From Desulfitobacterium hafniense DCB-2 (GTDB lineage: Bacteria; Bacillota; Desulfitobacteriia; Desulfitobacteriales; Desulfitobacteriaceae), in assembly GCF_000021925.1 (NCBI RefSeq), contig NC_011830.1, forward strand, positions 3,941,001 through 4,005,000: a stretch of DNA of 64,000 bases, read 5' to 3'. Every line of letters starts with the position of its first letter. The stretch's first letter is position 1. The position numbers were made by a program, and so were the translations under genes. This document shows, in pieces, positions 7,593 to 17,760 of the stretch. The notes below the pieces were generated by a model. That model searched no databases. It saw nothing but the letters and a program-made list of their open reading frames with translations, and had not been told where the DNA came from.

Positions 7593-8906
7593 TTAATCCA
7601 GTCCCTCTGCGGCTTTAAACTCCTCCAGCCTCGCCAACGCCCGGGCGGAGATTTTGGCGTTTTTCTCCTTTTTCGCTTTGATACGGACTTCCAGCGGGGG
7701 AAGGAGGCCGTAGTTGATGCTCATCGGCTGAAAATCCACACTGGGAGATCCTTCTAAGTGACGGGCTAAAGCACCCAGAGCTGTTTCCTGGGGGAAAATG
7801 AGGGTGGGCAGATTCTTAAGGCGTCGCACAGCATTGAGACCTGCCACTAAGCCGCTGGCCGTGGATTCCACATACCCTTCCACTCCGGTGATTTGACCGG
7901 CAAAAAAGAGCTGCGGTGTTTTCTGAAGGCTGTAGTCGGCTTTTAATACCTTAGGGGCGTTTAAGAAGGTATTGCGGTGCATGACTCCGAAACGGACGAA
8001 TTCAGCGTTTTCCAAGCCCGGGATGAGACGGAAAACCCGCTGTTGCTCTCCCCATTTGAGATGGGTTTGGAATCCCACCAGGTTAAAGAGGGTCCCCGCC
8101 CGGTTTTCTTTGCGGAGTTGGACAACGGCATAGGAGCGTTGGCCTGTCCGTGCATCAATAAGACCGACAGGTTTCAGGGGGCCAAAAGTCAGGGTTTGCT
8201 CTCCCCGGGCTGCCATGACTTCCACAGGCATACAGCCTTCGAAGACTTTCCCTTTTTCAAAGCCTTTCACTTCAGCTGTCTCGGCTTTAAGCAGCTCATG
8301 ATAAAACCGCTTATACTCTTCCTCAGTCATGGGGCAGTTCAGGTAATCAGGGTCCCCCTTATCATAACGCGAAGCCCAGAAGGCTTTTTCCAGATCAATC
8401 GATTCCAAAGTAACGATGGGGGCTGCGGCATCATAAAAAGCAAGGGCATCCTCACCTGTCACCTGCTGAATCTCCCCAGCTAAGTCCTCCGCGGTCAGCG
8501 GCCCTGTGGCGATCACAGCAATACCCGCTTGGGGAAGGGACTTAACTTCTTCCCGGTGAACCTGGATCAAGGGGTGCTCTTGGAGCAATTTGGTTATTTC
8601 CTGAGAAAACTGCTCGCGATCAACAGCTAAAGCGCCTCCTGCCGGCACGGCATACTGGTCCGCCACTCTCATGAGCAATGAATCCAGCCGGCGCATCTCT
8701 TCTTTCAACAGCCCCGCCGCATTATCCAACCCTGCTCCTTTAAGGGAGTTGCTGCAGACCAATTCGGCAAAATGGCCGGTATGGTGGGCCGGTGTCATTT
8801 GCACCGGCCTCATCTCATAAAGCTCAACTTCTATTCCTTGCCGGGCAATCTGCCAAGCGGCTTCCGCCCCGGCCAGACCTGCTCCGATCACTTTAATGGC
8901 TGACAT
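7593..8906 (-). CDS. trmFO: Folate/FAD-dependent tRNA (uracil-54-C5)-methyltransferase TrmFO
   Basis: Forms ribothymidine at U54 of tRNA using methylenetetrahydrofolate and FAD. It is 437 residues. The N-terminal Rossmann motif GAGLAGAEAAWQIA is at residues 8-21. The GidA-like signatures VCSNSLKGAGLDNAAGLLKEEMR (start about residue 50, given only as landmarks CSNS and AGLLKEEM) and YVESTASGLVAG near 345 mark TrmFO rather than MnmG. It starts 1 nt after the topA stop, so the two are translationally coupled. Downstream comes repeat copy 1 instead of xerC. Confidence 0.95.
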   Translation of the reverse strand: MSAIKVIGAGLAGAEAAWQIARQGIEVELYEMRPVQMTPAHHTGHFAELVCSNSLKGAGLDNAAGLLKEEMRRLDSLLMRVADQYAVPAGGALAVDREQFSQEITKLLQEHPLIQVHREEVKSLPQAGIAVIATGPLTAEDLAGEIQQVTGEDALAFYDAAAPIVTLESIDLEKAFWASRYDKGDPDYLNCPMTEEEYKRFYHELLKAETAEVKGFEKGKVFEGCMPVEVMAARGEQTLTFGPLKPVGLIDARTGQRSYAVVQLRKENRAGTLFNLVGFQTHLKWGEQQRVFRLIPGLENAEFVRFGVMHRNTFLNAPKVLKADYSLQKTPQLFFAGQITGVEGYVESTASGLVAGLNAVRRLKNLPTLIFPQETALGALARHLEGSPSVDFQPMSINYGLLPPLEVRIKAKKEKNAKISARALARLEEFKAAEGLD

Positions 8907-8907
8907 A

Positions 8908-10998
8908 TTATTCTGCTTGCTCCTCTACTTGCTTGTCAAAACGGCATTCGGAATTGGTGCAGACATATTTTTGCCCTTGCTTCGAAGTCTTAACCACCAT
9001 CAACCCTCCGCATTTCGGACAGGGCTCCGGCGCCGGCAACTCCCATGATACAAACTCACATTCCGGGTAAGTGCTGCAGCCATAGAACTTTCTGCCCTTC
9101 TTGCTGCGCCGAATCACCAGCGGGTTCCCGCAGTCAGGACAGGGCCTTCCCACCTCTTCCAGCAGAGGTTTGGTGTTACGGCATTCAGGGAAGCCCGGAC
9201 AGGCCAGAAACTTACCATAGCGTCCCATTTTGATCACCATATTGCGACCGCAGTTTTCACAGATTTCTTCCGATACCTTATCTTCGATTTGTACCTTACC
9301 CATCACCTGATCCGCTTCCTCTATGGATTCCGCAAAGGGGCCATAGAAATCCCGAATGACGGCTTTCCAGGGTAAAGCTCCTTCTTCAATATCATCCAGC
9401 CTTTTCTCCATATTGGCCGTGAATTCCAAATCCACGATCTCCGGGAAATACTCTTTGAGAATAGAGACGACGATTTCTCCCAATTCAGTGGGAGAAAGCT
9501 GTTTCCCTTCCTTCGCCACATAGCCCCGGGATTGAATGGTTTCGATAGTCGGAGCATAGGTACTGGGCCGGCCGATTCCCTCCTCCTCCATTTTGCGTAC
9601 CAAAGAGGCTTCCGTATACTTGGGAGGTGGTTCTGTAAAATGCTGCTTCTCCTGGAGCTGAAGGACATTGAGACTCTCATCAGGTTGAATATTGGCCGCG
9701 AGGGTCCCTTCTTCCTGGTCGTCATTCTCATCCTGTCCATCTTCATAAACGGCAAGATACCCGGGGAAACGCACGGTGGAAGCGTTAGCACGGAATAAGT
9801 ACTCCCCGGCCTCCACTTCAACAGTTAAGGTATCAAGGACAGCCGCACTCATTTGGCTGGCCAGGAAACGCTCCCAGACTAACCGGTAAAGACGCAGTTG
9901 ATCCCTGGACAAGAACTCCTTCACGGAGTCCGGTGTTCTCAATATGGAAGTAGGGCGAATGGCCTCATGGGCTTCTTGGGCCCGGCCTTTGCTTTTAAAT
10001 TGACGGGGTTCCGGAGGATAATAATCCGCCCCATAGTGCTCGGCAATAAACTCCTTGGCTTCTTCTTGGGCAGTCTCTGAAATTCTCACGGAGTCGGTAC
10101 GCATATAGGTAATTAAACCAATGCCTCCCGCCTTACCCAGCTCGATCCCTTCATAGAGCTGCTGGGCCAGCATCATGGTCCTTTTCGGTGACATATTCAG
10201 CTTGCGATGAGCTTCCTGTTGCAGGCTGCTGGTGGTAAAGGGGGGTGAAGGTTGTTTCTTTTTCTCCTTGGTGCGAACATCTTTAACCCGGTAGGTCTGA
10301 TCTGCCAGCTCTTGGAGAACCTTCTGCATCTCTTCTTCCGAAGCAATGGCAATCCTGTGCTCCCCTTTCCTGGCGAGCTTAGCCGAAAATACCCCTCCCT
10401 CACTTTTCAAGGAAGCGGTCAACGTCCAGTATTCTTCCGGGATGAACTCCCGAATCTCTTCTTCCCGATCGCAAATTAAACGAACAGCAACCGATTGAAC
10501 CCGGCCGGCACTTAAGCCCTTTTTCACTTTTCTCCAAAGGAACGGACTCAGCTGGTACCCCACCAAACGATCTAAGACGCGACGGGCTTGTTGGGCATCT
10601 ACTTTACTGGAATCGATCTGACGGGGGTGTTTAATGGCAGCCGTAATAGCCGGTTTGGTAATCTCATGGAATTCAATGCGGCACTTCTCCGCTAGATCCA
10701 AACCGAGCAGATGGCCTAAATGCCAGGCAATAGCTTCCCCCTCGCGGTCGGGGTCAGAGGCCAGGAGAATTTTATTAGCGGTCTTCGCGGCGGCCCGCAG
10801 CTCTTTAATTAAATCCCCGCGTCCACGAATCGCTATATATTTGGGTTCGAAGTCATTGTCTACGTCAACTCCCATTTGGCTTTTGGGCAAATCCCGCAAA
10901 TGTCCCATGGACGCTTTGACCGTATAATTATTGCTTAAAAATTTGCTTATGGATTTAGCCTTAGCCGGAGATTCAACGATCACGAGTGTTTTAGCCAT
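8908..10998 (-). CDS. topA: DNA topoisomerase I
   Basis: Type IA topoisomerase that relaxes negative supercoils; 696 residues. The TOPRIM domain begins VIVESPAKAKSI (residues 6-17) and includes DPDREGEAI. The active tyrosine is in ITYMRTDSVR (about residue 300). The C-terminus carries three C4 zinc ribbons, each visible as paired CxxC motifs: CENCG with CPGFPEC, CPDCG with CSTYPEC, and CPKCG with CTNSEC. GAGGTGATGT precedes the ATG. It is followed directly by trmFO and preceded by dprA, the usual Firmicutes order. Confidence 0.97.
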   Translation of the reverse strand: MAKTLVIVESPAKAKSISKFLSNNYTVKASMGHLRDLPKSQMGVDVDNDFEPKYIAIRGRGDLIKELRAAAKTANKILLASDPDREGEAIAWHLGHLLGLDLAEKCRIEFHEITKPAITAAIKHPRQIDSSKVDAQQARRVLDRLVGYQLSPFLWRKVKKGLSAGRVQSVAVRLICDREEEIREFIPEEYWTLTASLKSEGGVFSAKLARKGEHRIAIASEEEMQKVLQELADQTYRVKDVRTKEKKKQPSPPFTTSSLQQEAHRKLNMSPKRTMMLAQQLYEGIELGKAGGIGLITYMRTDSVRISETAQEEAKEFIAEHYGADYYPPEPRQFKSKGRAQEAHEAIRPTSILRTPDSVKEFLSRDQLRLYRLVWERFLASQMSAAVLDTLTVEVEAGEYLFRANASTVRFPGYLAVYEDGQDENDDQEEGTLAANIQPDESLNVLQLQEKQHFTEPPPKYTEASLVRKMEEEGIGRPSTYAPTIETIQSRGYVAKEGKQLSPTELGEIVVSILKEYFPEIVDLEFTANMEKRLDDIEEGALPWKAVIRDFYGPFAESIEEADQVMGKVQIEDKVSEEICENCGRNMVIKMGRYGKFLACPGFPECRNTKPLLEEVGRPCPDCGNPLVIRRSKKGRKFYGCSTYPECEFVSWELPAPEPCPKCGGLMVVKTSKQGQKYVCTNSECRFDKQVEEQAE

Positions 10999-11141
10999 AC
11001 ATCACCTCAAAGAAATCTCAAACGTCTTCTTTTACTTTCCTATTGTATATCACAAGCCTAAATCTTCAAAATTTTGAATGTCTTCAGCTTGAAGGGTTAC
11101 AAATAAACTAGCCTAATAGTATCTTCTTTTCCATAGTATGT

Positions 11142-12311
11142 CTAGCACTTATACGCTAATACATAAAGTTGGCCGGGAAGTTGCTCGATGCGGCCGGCCA
11201 GCTGGAGCTCAAGCAATGCCAAGGGAATTTGCTCAGGAGGAACCTCTGAGTTCATGGTAATCTGATCAATATGGGTAGGGACATCACTCAATTGGTTCAG
11301 AATCTGCTGCTGTTCGCTGCTTATTCCCCGTTTGCCTTCTTGCTTTCCGCTCTCCACTGACTCCGTACCCCGGTCTGGAGATGGGGGGGACAGATGGTCA
11401 ACTCCGGCAAAAGCAGGAATCTCAACCCATATATCTTCAAAGCTCTCTACCAGCTTGGCTCCTTGCCGGATCAGATGATGAGGACCTTTACTCATCTGGC
11501 TAAAAATAGGTCCAGGCACTGCAAAAACTTCACGGCCCTGCTCCAGGGCGAAATCCACAGTGATCAATGCTCCACTTTTCAGGGCGGCTTCCACAACGAC
11601 GACACCTCTGGACATTCCGCTGATTAAGCGATTGCGGGCCGGAAAGAATTGGGGTTCCGGAGGCATTCCCGGAGGAAATTCGCTCCATAGAGCACCTCCC
11701 TTTGCCAGGATTTCCTCGGCGAGCTTTTGATTTTCCGGCGGATACATATGATTCAGCCCACAGCCCATGACCGCCCAGGTTATTCCCTTACCGGCCAGTG
11801 CTCCCCGATGGGCAGCGGCATCGATACCCCTGGCTAACCCGCTCACCACCACGATTCCCTGTCCGGCGATGTCCTTGGCCAGGGCTTCTGCCGCGGCTCT
11901 GCCGTAAGGAGTAGCTTTACGAGCCCCCACAATGGCCAGGCATTCTTGCCTGACCGGCAAAGCTCCTTTGTAATAGAGCAGGGGCGGAGCATCCGGCAAC
12001 TGACGCAGCAAATCCGGATAACCCTCTTCTTCGGGAATGATCAACTTGATGCCTTGACTTTGTAAAGCTTCCAGAACCTCCCCAGGATTGATTTCTTGGC
12101 ACTTCTGCGCAATCAGCTGCTGCCAATGCTCTTCTGGAGAGTGTTGACTACCTTTGCTTGGCTGCAAAGCGTTTACGGCACTTCCGTAGCGGGCAATCAG
12201 ATGGCGCAGCCTGCTGTTTCCTACGCCCCGTATAGTATGTATCATAGCTCGCATAAGCTTTTCTTCTATTAATGTGTCCTTTATTGCTCCTTTTAAACTC
12301 TCTTTACACAT
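11142..12311 (-). CDS. dprA: DNA-processing protein DprA
   Basis: Binds incoming single-stranded DNA and loads RecA during natural transformation. It is 389 residues. An N-terminal HhH-like region (IRGVGNSRLRHLIARYG, about 27-43) is followed by the Rossmann-type DprA core with CLAIVGARKATPYG (about 123-136), VVSGLARGIDAAAH and GSALITVDFALEQGR variants. A C-terminal winged-helix domain (about 330-389) follows a charged linker. The start at 12311 has GGGGGAGGG 7 nt upstream. It pairs with comM elsewhere in the window as a competence-related gene. Confidence 0.93.
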   Translation of the reverse strand: MCKESLKGAIKDTLIEEKLMRAMIHTIRGVGNSRLRHLIARYGSAVNALQPSKGSQHSPEEHWQQLIAQKCQEINPGEVLEALQSQGIKLIIPEEEGYPDLLRQLPDAPPLLYYKGALPVRQECLAIVGARKATPYGRAAAEALAKDIAGQGIVVVSGLARGIDAAAHRGALAGKGITWAVMGCGLNHMYPPENQKLAEEILAKGGALWSEFPPGMPPEPQFFPARNRLISGMSRGVVVVEAALKSGALITVDFALEQGREVFAVPGPIFSQMSKGPHHLIRQGAKLVESFEDIWVEIPAFAGVDHLSPPSPDRGTESVESGKQEGKRGISSEQQQILNQLSDVPTHIDQITMNSEVPPEQIPLALLELQLAGRIEQLPGQLYVLAYKC

Positions 12312-12458
12312 AGATCAACCCTCCCCCGTCCATCAATTCGCGACTTTGGGGATTTTTTCCTGCGTCGAGCTATGTCGAATTTTATACTATTACTAAAAAT
12401 AATGATGTATTCTCTGAAAATCGTTTTTTTCCTGCCTGACTTTTAGGCAAATCCAAAA

Positions 12459-13316
12459 TTATGCTCCCTTTACCTTGCGTCGTCCCCGGGGAGTTAATGT
12501 GGATTTTGTTGGCTTTTCCTCCGTTTCCGATTCTGCTGTATTTTGCTGCTTTTTCTGATCGGTCATGGCGATGCTGGCCCGTAAAGCTTCCATTAAATCC
12601 ACGACTTTTCCCGGTTCCGGCGCAGCGGCAACCCGATAAGTTTCTCCGGAGACCTTCTTCTCGATAAGCTCTTTAACTTGTTCCCGCAATTCATCCCGAT
12701 ATTTCTCCGGTGCAAAAGGTGCTGCCAAATTCTCAATGAGCTGACGGGCCATGGCAATTTCTGTGTCTGTAGGGGATACATTATCCCAGCTTGCCTCCAG
12801 ATGTCTGATTTCTGCCGGATAATACATGGTTTCTAAGACCATAATGCTCTGGTCAATAATCCTAAGACAGGCCAGGTGTTGTTTGGAGCGCATCGTTAGT
12901 TTGGCTATAGCGACTTTTCCGGTGTCGGACATAGCTTGACAAAGCAGCTTATAGGCTTTATGGGCCGCTTCTTCCGGGCTTAAATAATAGGATTTTTGAT
13001 AATAGATCGGATCAATATCACTGAGATCGATAAAGTCCAATATATCAATGGAACGGCTCAGGGGAGCCTCCAGAGAGGCTAAATCTTCCTCCTCCATAAT
13101 GACATAATGATCCTTCTCATATTCATAACCTTTAATTATATTTTCAGCAGCCACTTCTACTTCACAATGGGGGCATTTCTTGATATAGCGAATACGATTA
13201 TGGCAGTCTTTATGTAAATAATTAAAGTGGAATTCATGAGTTTCTGTAGCAGCATGCATTTTGACCGGAACATTGACTAAGCCGAAACTGATGGAACCTT
13301 TCCATACGGTATGCAT
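12459..13316 (-). CDS. ku: Ku protein for non-homologous end joining
   Basis: Homodimeric DNA end-binding protein of bacterial NHEJ; 285 residues. The start MHTVWKGSISFGLVNVPVKM and the following HEFHFNYLHKDCHNRIRYIKKCP are the classic bacterial Ku N-terminus. A conserved zinc-ribbon-like pair CHNRIRYIKKCPHCEV is present. A low-complexity basic C-terminal tail (about 250-285) resembles tails that contact DNA or LigD. An AGGAGGTG site precedes the ATG. No ligD is nearby in the window. Confidence 0.94.
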   Translation of the reverse strand: MHTVWKGSISFGLVNVPVKMHAATETHEFHFNYLHKDCHNRIRYIKKCPHCEVEVAAENIIKGYEYEKDHYVIMEEEDLASLEAPLSRSIDILDFIDLSDIDPIYYQKSYYLSPEEAAHKAYKLLCQAMSDTGKVAIAKLTMRSKQHLACLRIIDQSIMVLETMYYPAEIRHLEASWDNVSPTDTEIAMARQLIENLAAPFAPEKYRDELREQVKELIEKKVSGETYRVAAAPEPGKVVDLMEALRASIAMTDQKKQQNTAESETEEKPTKSTLTPRGRRKVKGA

Positions 13317-13445
13317 AAATACACCTCCTCAAGCTTTATTGTAAACCAGAGCTCAAAGTTCATTCGATGTTATGGGCTTAGATTATTGGCATCCTCTCCA
13401 TTAAGAGTCATCCCTTCCTTATTAAGGGATTAAAAATTAAGGGAT

Positions 13446-13491
13446 TAAAAAAAGAGCGCCCTTTACTACCTTTTTCAGGCAGCGGGCACTC
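13446..13491 (-). terminator. Rho-independent terminator after the 13.5-kb lipoprotein gene
   Basis: On the minus strand GAGTGCCCGCT pairs with AGGGCGCTC around a loop, and a run of eight T follows. It lies 42 nt beyond the stop of the lipoprotein gene. Confidence 0.75.
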
Positions 13492-13532
13492 TTTTACGCT
13501 TGAAGAGCTCTAATATTTAATAGTAAGCTAAA

Positions 13533-14084
13533 TTATTTGGCAGCTTTTGCAGCATCAACAACAGCTTTGATATAGCCGGCAGTATCAGCTAAAGTAGAAC
13601 CGGATACTGTGTCAACAGGCATCTTTTCTGCAGGAGTAGAGGAAAGAATTCCTTCCAATTCGGAGATAGTCTTTCCTTCGCAGAATTCGACAATAGCGTT
13701 GAAGTTGTCAGCATAGGCAACGGTGGAGCCTGCTTTTTCTTTCATGTTGTTGCTGTAGTATTCATTGTTGTCAATTTTGGAAGCAAGGACTTGAGCAGGA
13801 TCCTTATAGTTCTTGGCAGCCAGACCTTCCGTATTGGCAAGACCTTTAGCTTTATCAGCAGGCATGAATTGGTACTCGTCAAGTGATACACCAACGATCT
13901 TGTCCCCTTGAACTGCAACGACAGCAATGGCTACGGCGTTGGTACCATGAGCGGCAGCATCAACGCGGCCCATCTTAATCGGTTCCGGAGTGGAGGCAGC
14001 AGTAGCTGCAGGAGCCTGGCTCGAACAACCGGCAAGCCCAACGATTAACCCTAAAGAAAGCACAACACCCAAAATCTTTTTCAT
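13533..14084 (-). CDS. Predicted lipoprotein with FMN-binding-like SGST motif
   Basis: A 183-residue exported protein. The signal peptide MKKILGVVLSLGLIVGLAGC ends in a lipobox (LAGC), so Cys20 is the likely lipidation site. An Ala/Thr/Pro linker follows, then one domain. The segment PVDTVSGSTLADTAGYIKAV resembles the [D]-SGAT-motif of extracytoplasmic FMN-binding domains, in which a Thr carries flavin; here it reads SGST. That resemblance is the only functional hint. It is flanked by a terminator and a 510-nt non-coding region, so it is probably monocistronic. Confidence 0.7.
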   Translation of the reverse strand: MKKILGVVLSLGLIVGLAGCSSQAPAATAASTPEPIKMGRVDAAAHGTNAVAIAVVAVQGDKIVGVSLDEYQFMPADKAKGLANTEGLAAKNYKDPAQVLASKIDNNEYYSNNMKEKAGSTVAYADNFNAIVEFCEGKTISELEGILSSTPAEKMPVDTVSGSTLADTAGYIKAVVDAAKAAK

Positions 14085-14598
14085 CTCTTCTTTTCCTCCC
14101 TAATCTTGAGAACTTGTTATTTTTTACGTTTTAGCTTTAATAAAAAAGCTAAAAATTACACTAACTTGAAAAGCCTCCTATGAAGAAATACCTCTTCTGC
14201 CCTATGACCCAGAACGAGTCTATCTGTGAAAATAAATCTTTTAACGAAAACACTGAATATACAAGTCGTTGCATAACCAACTATTGCTTATTCAATATTT
14301 GCATTAACTACATTTGTCATAACAAGTATCTGGCCAAAAAAAACACTTGTTAGACAAATTTCTGCCATACAAGCTCTATAGATTTTCATAATCCGGATTA
14401 CATTTGCAATTATATAAGCTTGTTAAATCTATGTCAAGGCCTTTATTCAATATTTTTAATAAAAATAATTATCATTTAACCCATTGGTTTACTTATTGCT
14501 TTGCAGGGATATATGACCTGATTTTCTTTAATCTCATCCTTAGCTTTTTTCAGCTCTCTCCCCAGCTATGCTATGAATAATTTTTCGCCCCATCCGGC
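14085..14598. other. AT-rich intergenic region without recognised genes
   Basis: About 510 nt upstream of the lipoprotein gene (minus) and downstream of the DUF3786 gene (minus). No ORF with a plausible start was seen. A run AATAATTATCATTT near 14464 weakly resembles a Fur-type hexamer array, but it is about 380 nt from the next start. Nothing else stands out. Confidence 0.5.
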
Positions 14599-15201
14599 TC
14601 ATTGAGATGCTAATTTACGCAAGGCGAACACTACCTGGCTGGCTAAGACTGCATAGTCTTCTGTGGGAAGAACCGTGCCGGCCGAGGAATCGAAAAGAAT
14701 ATTGCCGGTGGCCGGAAACTCATCATCAGCCTCCCAGATCACCAAGGTGATGGGCACCTTGGGGAATACACTGAGAACCACGGCAGCATCGCCCAGAGAA
14801 ACGACTTCCCCTCCCAAAGCAACCGCCGCCTGAATAAGCTTTGACCTTTGGGAACCAAAGGTTTTAACCAAAGGATTAATGGCACGGTTGGTAAATGGTT
14901 GTATATAGATATTTCCCCCCGGCAGTTCTTTATAAGATATTAATTGCCCGGTCTGCATAGCGGGCGAGCGGTTCACTAAATAATGAAGTATCAGTATCTG
15001 AGTGGGAACAGAAATCTCCTCATTCAGTGTTGTCTCAGCATAAAATTGACCGGATGGATAGTCAACCTCAAATCTTCGATCCAGGAATTCTATCTTGATC
15101 CTATTGCCATCGATGGGGTAACCGGAGTATTCTGATATTTCCTCAAGGGTTGCCTTGCGGAATTTCTCAAGGGCCACATCATGAGCTGCTGAATAATTCA
15201 T
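14599..15201 (-). CDS. DUF3786 family protein
   Basis: A 200-residue soluble protein without signal or membrane segments. The pattern ILILHYLVN, then LISYKELPGGNIYIQPF, then a helix with FGSQRSKLIQAAVALGG, then FPKVPITLVIWEADDEFP with NILFD, matches my memory of the DUF3786 family found mostly in strict anaerobes. The biochemical role is unknown. AGGGAGGATGAG precedes the ATG. It is divergent from the ABC transporter gene that follows. Confidence 0.75.
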   Translation of the reverse strand: MNYSAAHDVALEKFRKATLEEISEYSGYPIDGNRIKIEFLDRRFEVDYPSGQFYAETTLNEEISVPTQILILHYLVNRSPAMQTGQLISYKELPGGNIYIQPFTNRAINPLVKTFGSQRSKLIQAAVALGGEVVSLGDAAVVLSVFPKVPITLVIWEADDEFPATGNILFDSSAGTVLPTEDYAVLASQVVFALRKLASQ

Positions 15202-15415
15202 TTCTCATCCTCCCTAAAGTCAACTTGCTTTTGCCATGCCTCGGCACATTCCTAAATTGTTTCCCAATTCCTTGTATATTCTTTTCAGACTTTTGTTTTT
15301 CCTCCTTATCCATAAAGAAACTTGGCCTGACCCTGCATTAAAACCATCAGTAAAAGAGAAAATACCCAGGAGACCCATTATGTATACGCTTAGGGTATAC
15401 TCTCAGGAGGCTGTC

Positions 15416-17755
15416 ATGCTTGAGCTTAAAGACATTAAAAAGACCTATCGGGTAGGGGATATCGAAACGAAGGCTCTTGATGGTATCAACCTTTCCTTTC
15501 GGGATAAAGAGTTTGTGGCTATATTGGGTACCAGCGGCTCCGGAAAGACCACCTGCTTAAACATGATCGGCGGACTGGATCATTACGATTCAGGAGACTT
15601 GATTATCAAAGGGAAAAGCACCAAAGCCTTTAAAGAGTATGAATGGGATGCCTATCGCAATAACTCGGTAGGCTTTGTTTTCCAAAGCTATAATTTGATT
15701 TCTCATATCAGTATCGTGGCTAATGTGGAAATGGGGATGACTTTGAGCGGAGTCTCCAAACAGGCCAAACGCCAAAAGGCCTTGGACATTCTGGAAAAAG
15801 TCGGACTTAAGGAGCATCTGCATAAAAAACCCAATCAACTGTCCGGGGGACAGATGCAAAGGGTTGCCATAGCACGGGCTCTCGCCAATGATCCGGAAAT
15901 TCTTTTATGCGATGAACCTACGGGAGCCTTGGATAGCACTACCAGTGTTCAGATTATGGATCTGATCAAAGGAGTATCCAAGGATCGGCTGGTGATTATG
16001 GTTACCCACAATCCTCAGTTGGCCAAAACCTACGCAGACCGCATTATCCGCTTTTCCGACGGCAAGATTATTGACGATACTAACCCCTATGGAGCTCCCC
16101 CCCAACCCGAGTATTTTCACCTTAAGAAAACGGGAATGAGCTTTTTGACTGCTCTTAACTTATCCTTCCGAAATTTATGGACCAAAAAAGGGCGTACCTT
16201 TCTCACTGCTCTTGCTTCCAGTATCGGTATCATCGGGATCGCCGTCATTTTAAGCTTATCCACAGGCTTTCGTTCCGAGATTGATGAATTTCAATTCGAT
16301 GCCATGGCTGAGTTCCCGATCATTATTTCCCAGGAAACTCAACAGATGAATGCCAACGATCTGAACAATATGACCCTGGAAATCCGGGATCGGATTTATG
16401 GTACCCCTGCCGCTTCCACTGCTGATGAAATTGTGATCGTCGATTCCAGTAAAAACGTTATTACTCATAAGAACGATCTTTCTCAAGAGTTTATCGACTA
16501 CTTAGAGAATGTCTCCCCGGATATTGTGGGCAGTATTGGCTATACCCGGGTGGTCCAGATGAACCTCTTACGGAAGACTGAGGATAAGTACCTTCCCATC
16601 ACTCTGAGCAATGGACCTCCCTCAGGCAATATGACCTCCTCAAGCTCAGTAGGTTTGTCCTCCTTTCCCAGCGCTGTTTCCGGAAATAATAGTTACCTGG
16701 CAGACAATTATGAATTACTGAACGGTGACTATCCCCTGCAACTTACAGACGTGGTCCTGGTATTAAATAATCAAAATCAAATCGAAAAGGGGACCCTGGG
16801 GGCTTTAGGGTTTGCAGTAGAAGGAAGTGACCGTATCGCCTTCTCCGCTGTTGTAGGAACAGAGTACAGAGTGATCCATAATAACGACTTCTACACGAAA
16901 ACTTCCTTCGGAACCTATCTCCCGGCCAATGATTATGAGAAAAACTATACCTCCGAGCAGGGTTTTACCATCAGGATTTCCGGTGTGGTTCGCCCTAAAG
17001 CTGGAACCAGTATGTCTATGCTGGCCTCCGGGATCGCTTATGATGATCAGCTGTCCCAAAAAGTTATTGATAACGCTATGGATTCCGATATTGTGATCGC
17101 TCAGCGGGATGCTGATTATAATGTTTTATCCAGGGAGAAAATCGACGCAAACACCAAAGAACTTCTGCTCGCTTATTTAGGGGGTGACCCTTCGCCCTAT
17201 ATGGTCATGGTTTTTCCTAAGGACTTTGACGCCAAGGACGAAGTCATCAACTATATTGAGCAATATAATGTGGGCAAAGCTGAAGAGGATGTCATTACCT
17301 TTACCGATTTGGCCGGGACCCTTTCCAGTCTGACGAAAGGAATTATGGATGGCATCACCCTGGTTCTGATCGCCTTTGCCGCTATTTCTTTGGTGGTCAG
17401 TATGATTATGATCAGCATCATTACCTACACCAGTGTTTTGGAACGGACCAAAGAAATCGGTATTTTAAAAGCACTGGGGGCCAGAAAAAAGGATATTACC
17501 AGAGTATTTGATGCTGAAACTTTTATTCTCGGAGTTTTTTCCGGTGTGCTCGGCGTTATGGTAGCCTGGTCCTGCACCTTCCCCATCAATCAAGCCATCC
17601 ATGAGTCGACCGGCCTCACCAATGCCTCCCATTTAAGGCTGGATCATGCTGTTCTCTTAGTCATCCTCAGCACCGTAATAACCGTATTAGGGGGCCACAT
17701 CCCCGCCCGGCTGGCCTCCCAAAAGGATGCTGTGGAAGCCTTGCGCACCGAATAA
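15416..17755 (+). CDS. MacB/FtsX-type ABC transporter, fused ATPase and permease
   Basis: A 779-residue fusion. The N-terminal ABC ATPase (about 1-225) has Walker A GTSGSGKTT, Q-loop FVFQSYNLI, signature LSGGQMQRVAIARA and Walker B ILLCDEPTGALD. The first membrane segment is near 265-285, followed by a large extracytoplasmic domain (about 290-660) rich in Ser/Asn. Three C-terminal helices of FtsX type follow, including LERTKEIGILKALGARKKDI. I chose the ATG at 15416 because CAGGAGG lies 5 nt upstream; a longer frame back to 15236 adds 60 residues without such a site. Family members export peptides or lipids or act in bacitracin-type resistance; the substrate is unknown. Confidence 0.88.
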   Translation: MLELKDIKKTYRVGDIETKALDGINLSFRDKEFVAILGTSGSGKTTCLNMIGGLDHYDSGDLIIKGKSTKAFKEYEWDAYRNNSVGFVFQSYNLISHISIVANVEMGMTLSGVSKQAKRQKALDILEKVGLKEHLHKKPNQLSGGQMQRVAIARALANDPEILLCDEPTGALDSTTSVQIMDLIKGVSKDRLVIMVTHNPQLAKTYADRIIRFSDGKIIDDTNPYGAPPQPEYFHLKKTGMSFLTALNLSFRNLWTKKGRTFLTALASSIGIIGIAVILSLSTGFRSEIDEFQFDAMAEFPIIISQETQQMNANDLNNMTLEIRDRIYGTPAASTADEIVIVDSSKNVITHKNDLSQEFIDYLENVSPDIVGSIGYTRVVQMNLLRKTEDKYLPITLSNGPPSGNMTSSSSVGLSSFPSAVSGNNSYLADNYELLNGDYPLQLTDVVLVLNNQNQIEKGTLGALGFAVEGSDRIAFSAVVGTEYRVIHNNDFYTKTSFGTYLPANDYEKNYTSEQGFTIRISGVVRPKAGTSMSMLASGIAYDDQLSQKVIDNAMDSDIVIAQRDADYNVLSREKIDANTKELLLAYLGGDPSPYMVMVFPKDFDAKDEVINYIEQYNVGKAEEDVITFTDLAGTLSSLTKGIMDGITLVLIAFAAISLVVSMIMISIITYTSVLERTKEIGILKALGARKKDITRVFDAETFILGVFSGVLGVMVAWSCTFPINQAIHESTGLTNASHLRLDHAVLLVILSTVITVLGGHIPARLASQKDAVEALRTE

Positions 17756-17760
17756 TCGAA

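Noticed and set aside
14464..14477. Fur-like box AATAATTATCATTT
   Set aside because: Only a partial match, in an AT-rich stretch, about 380 nt from the nearest downstream start.
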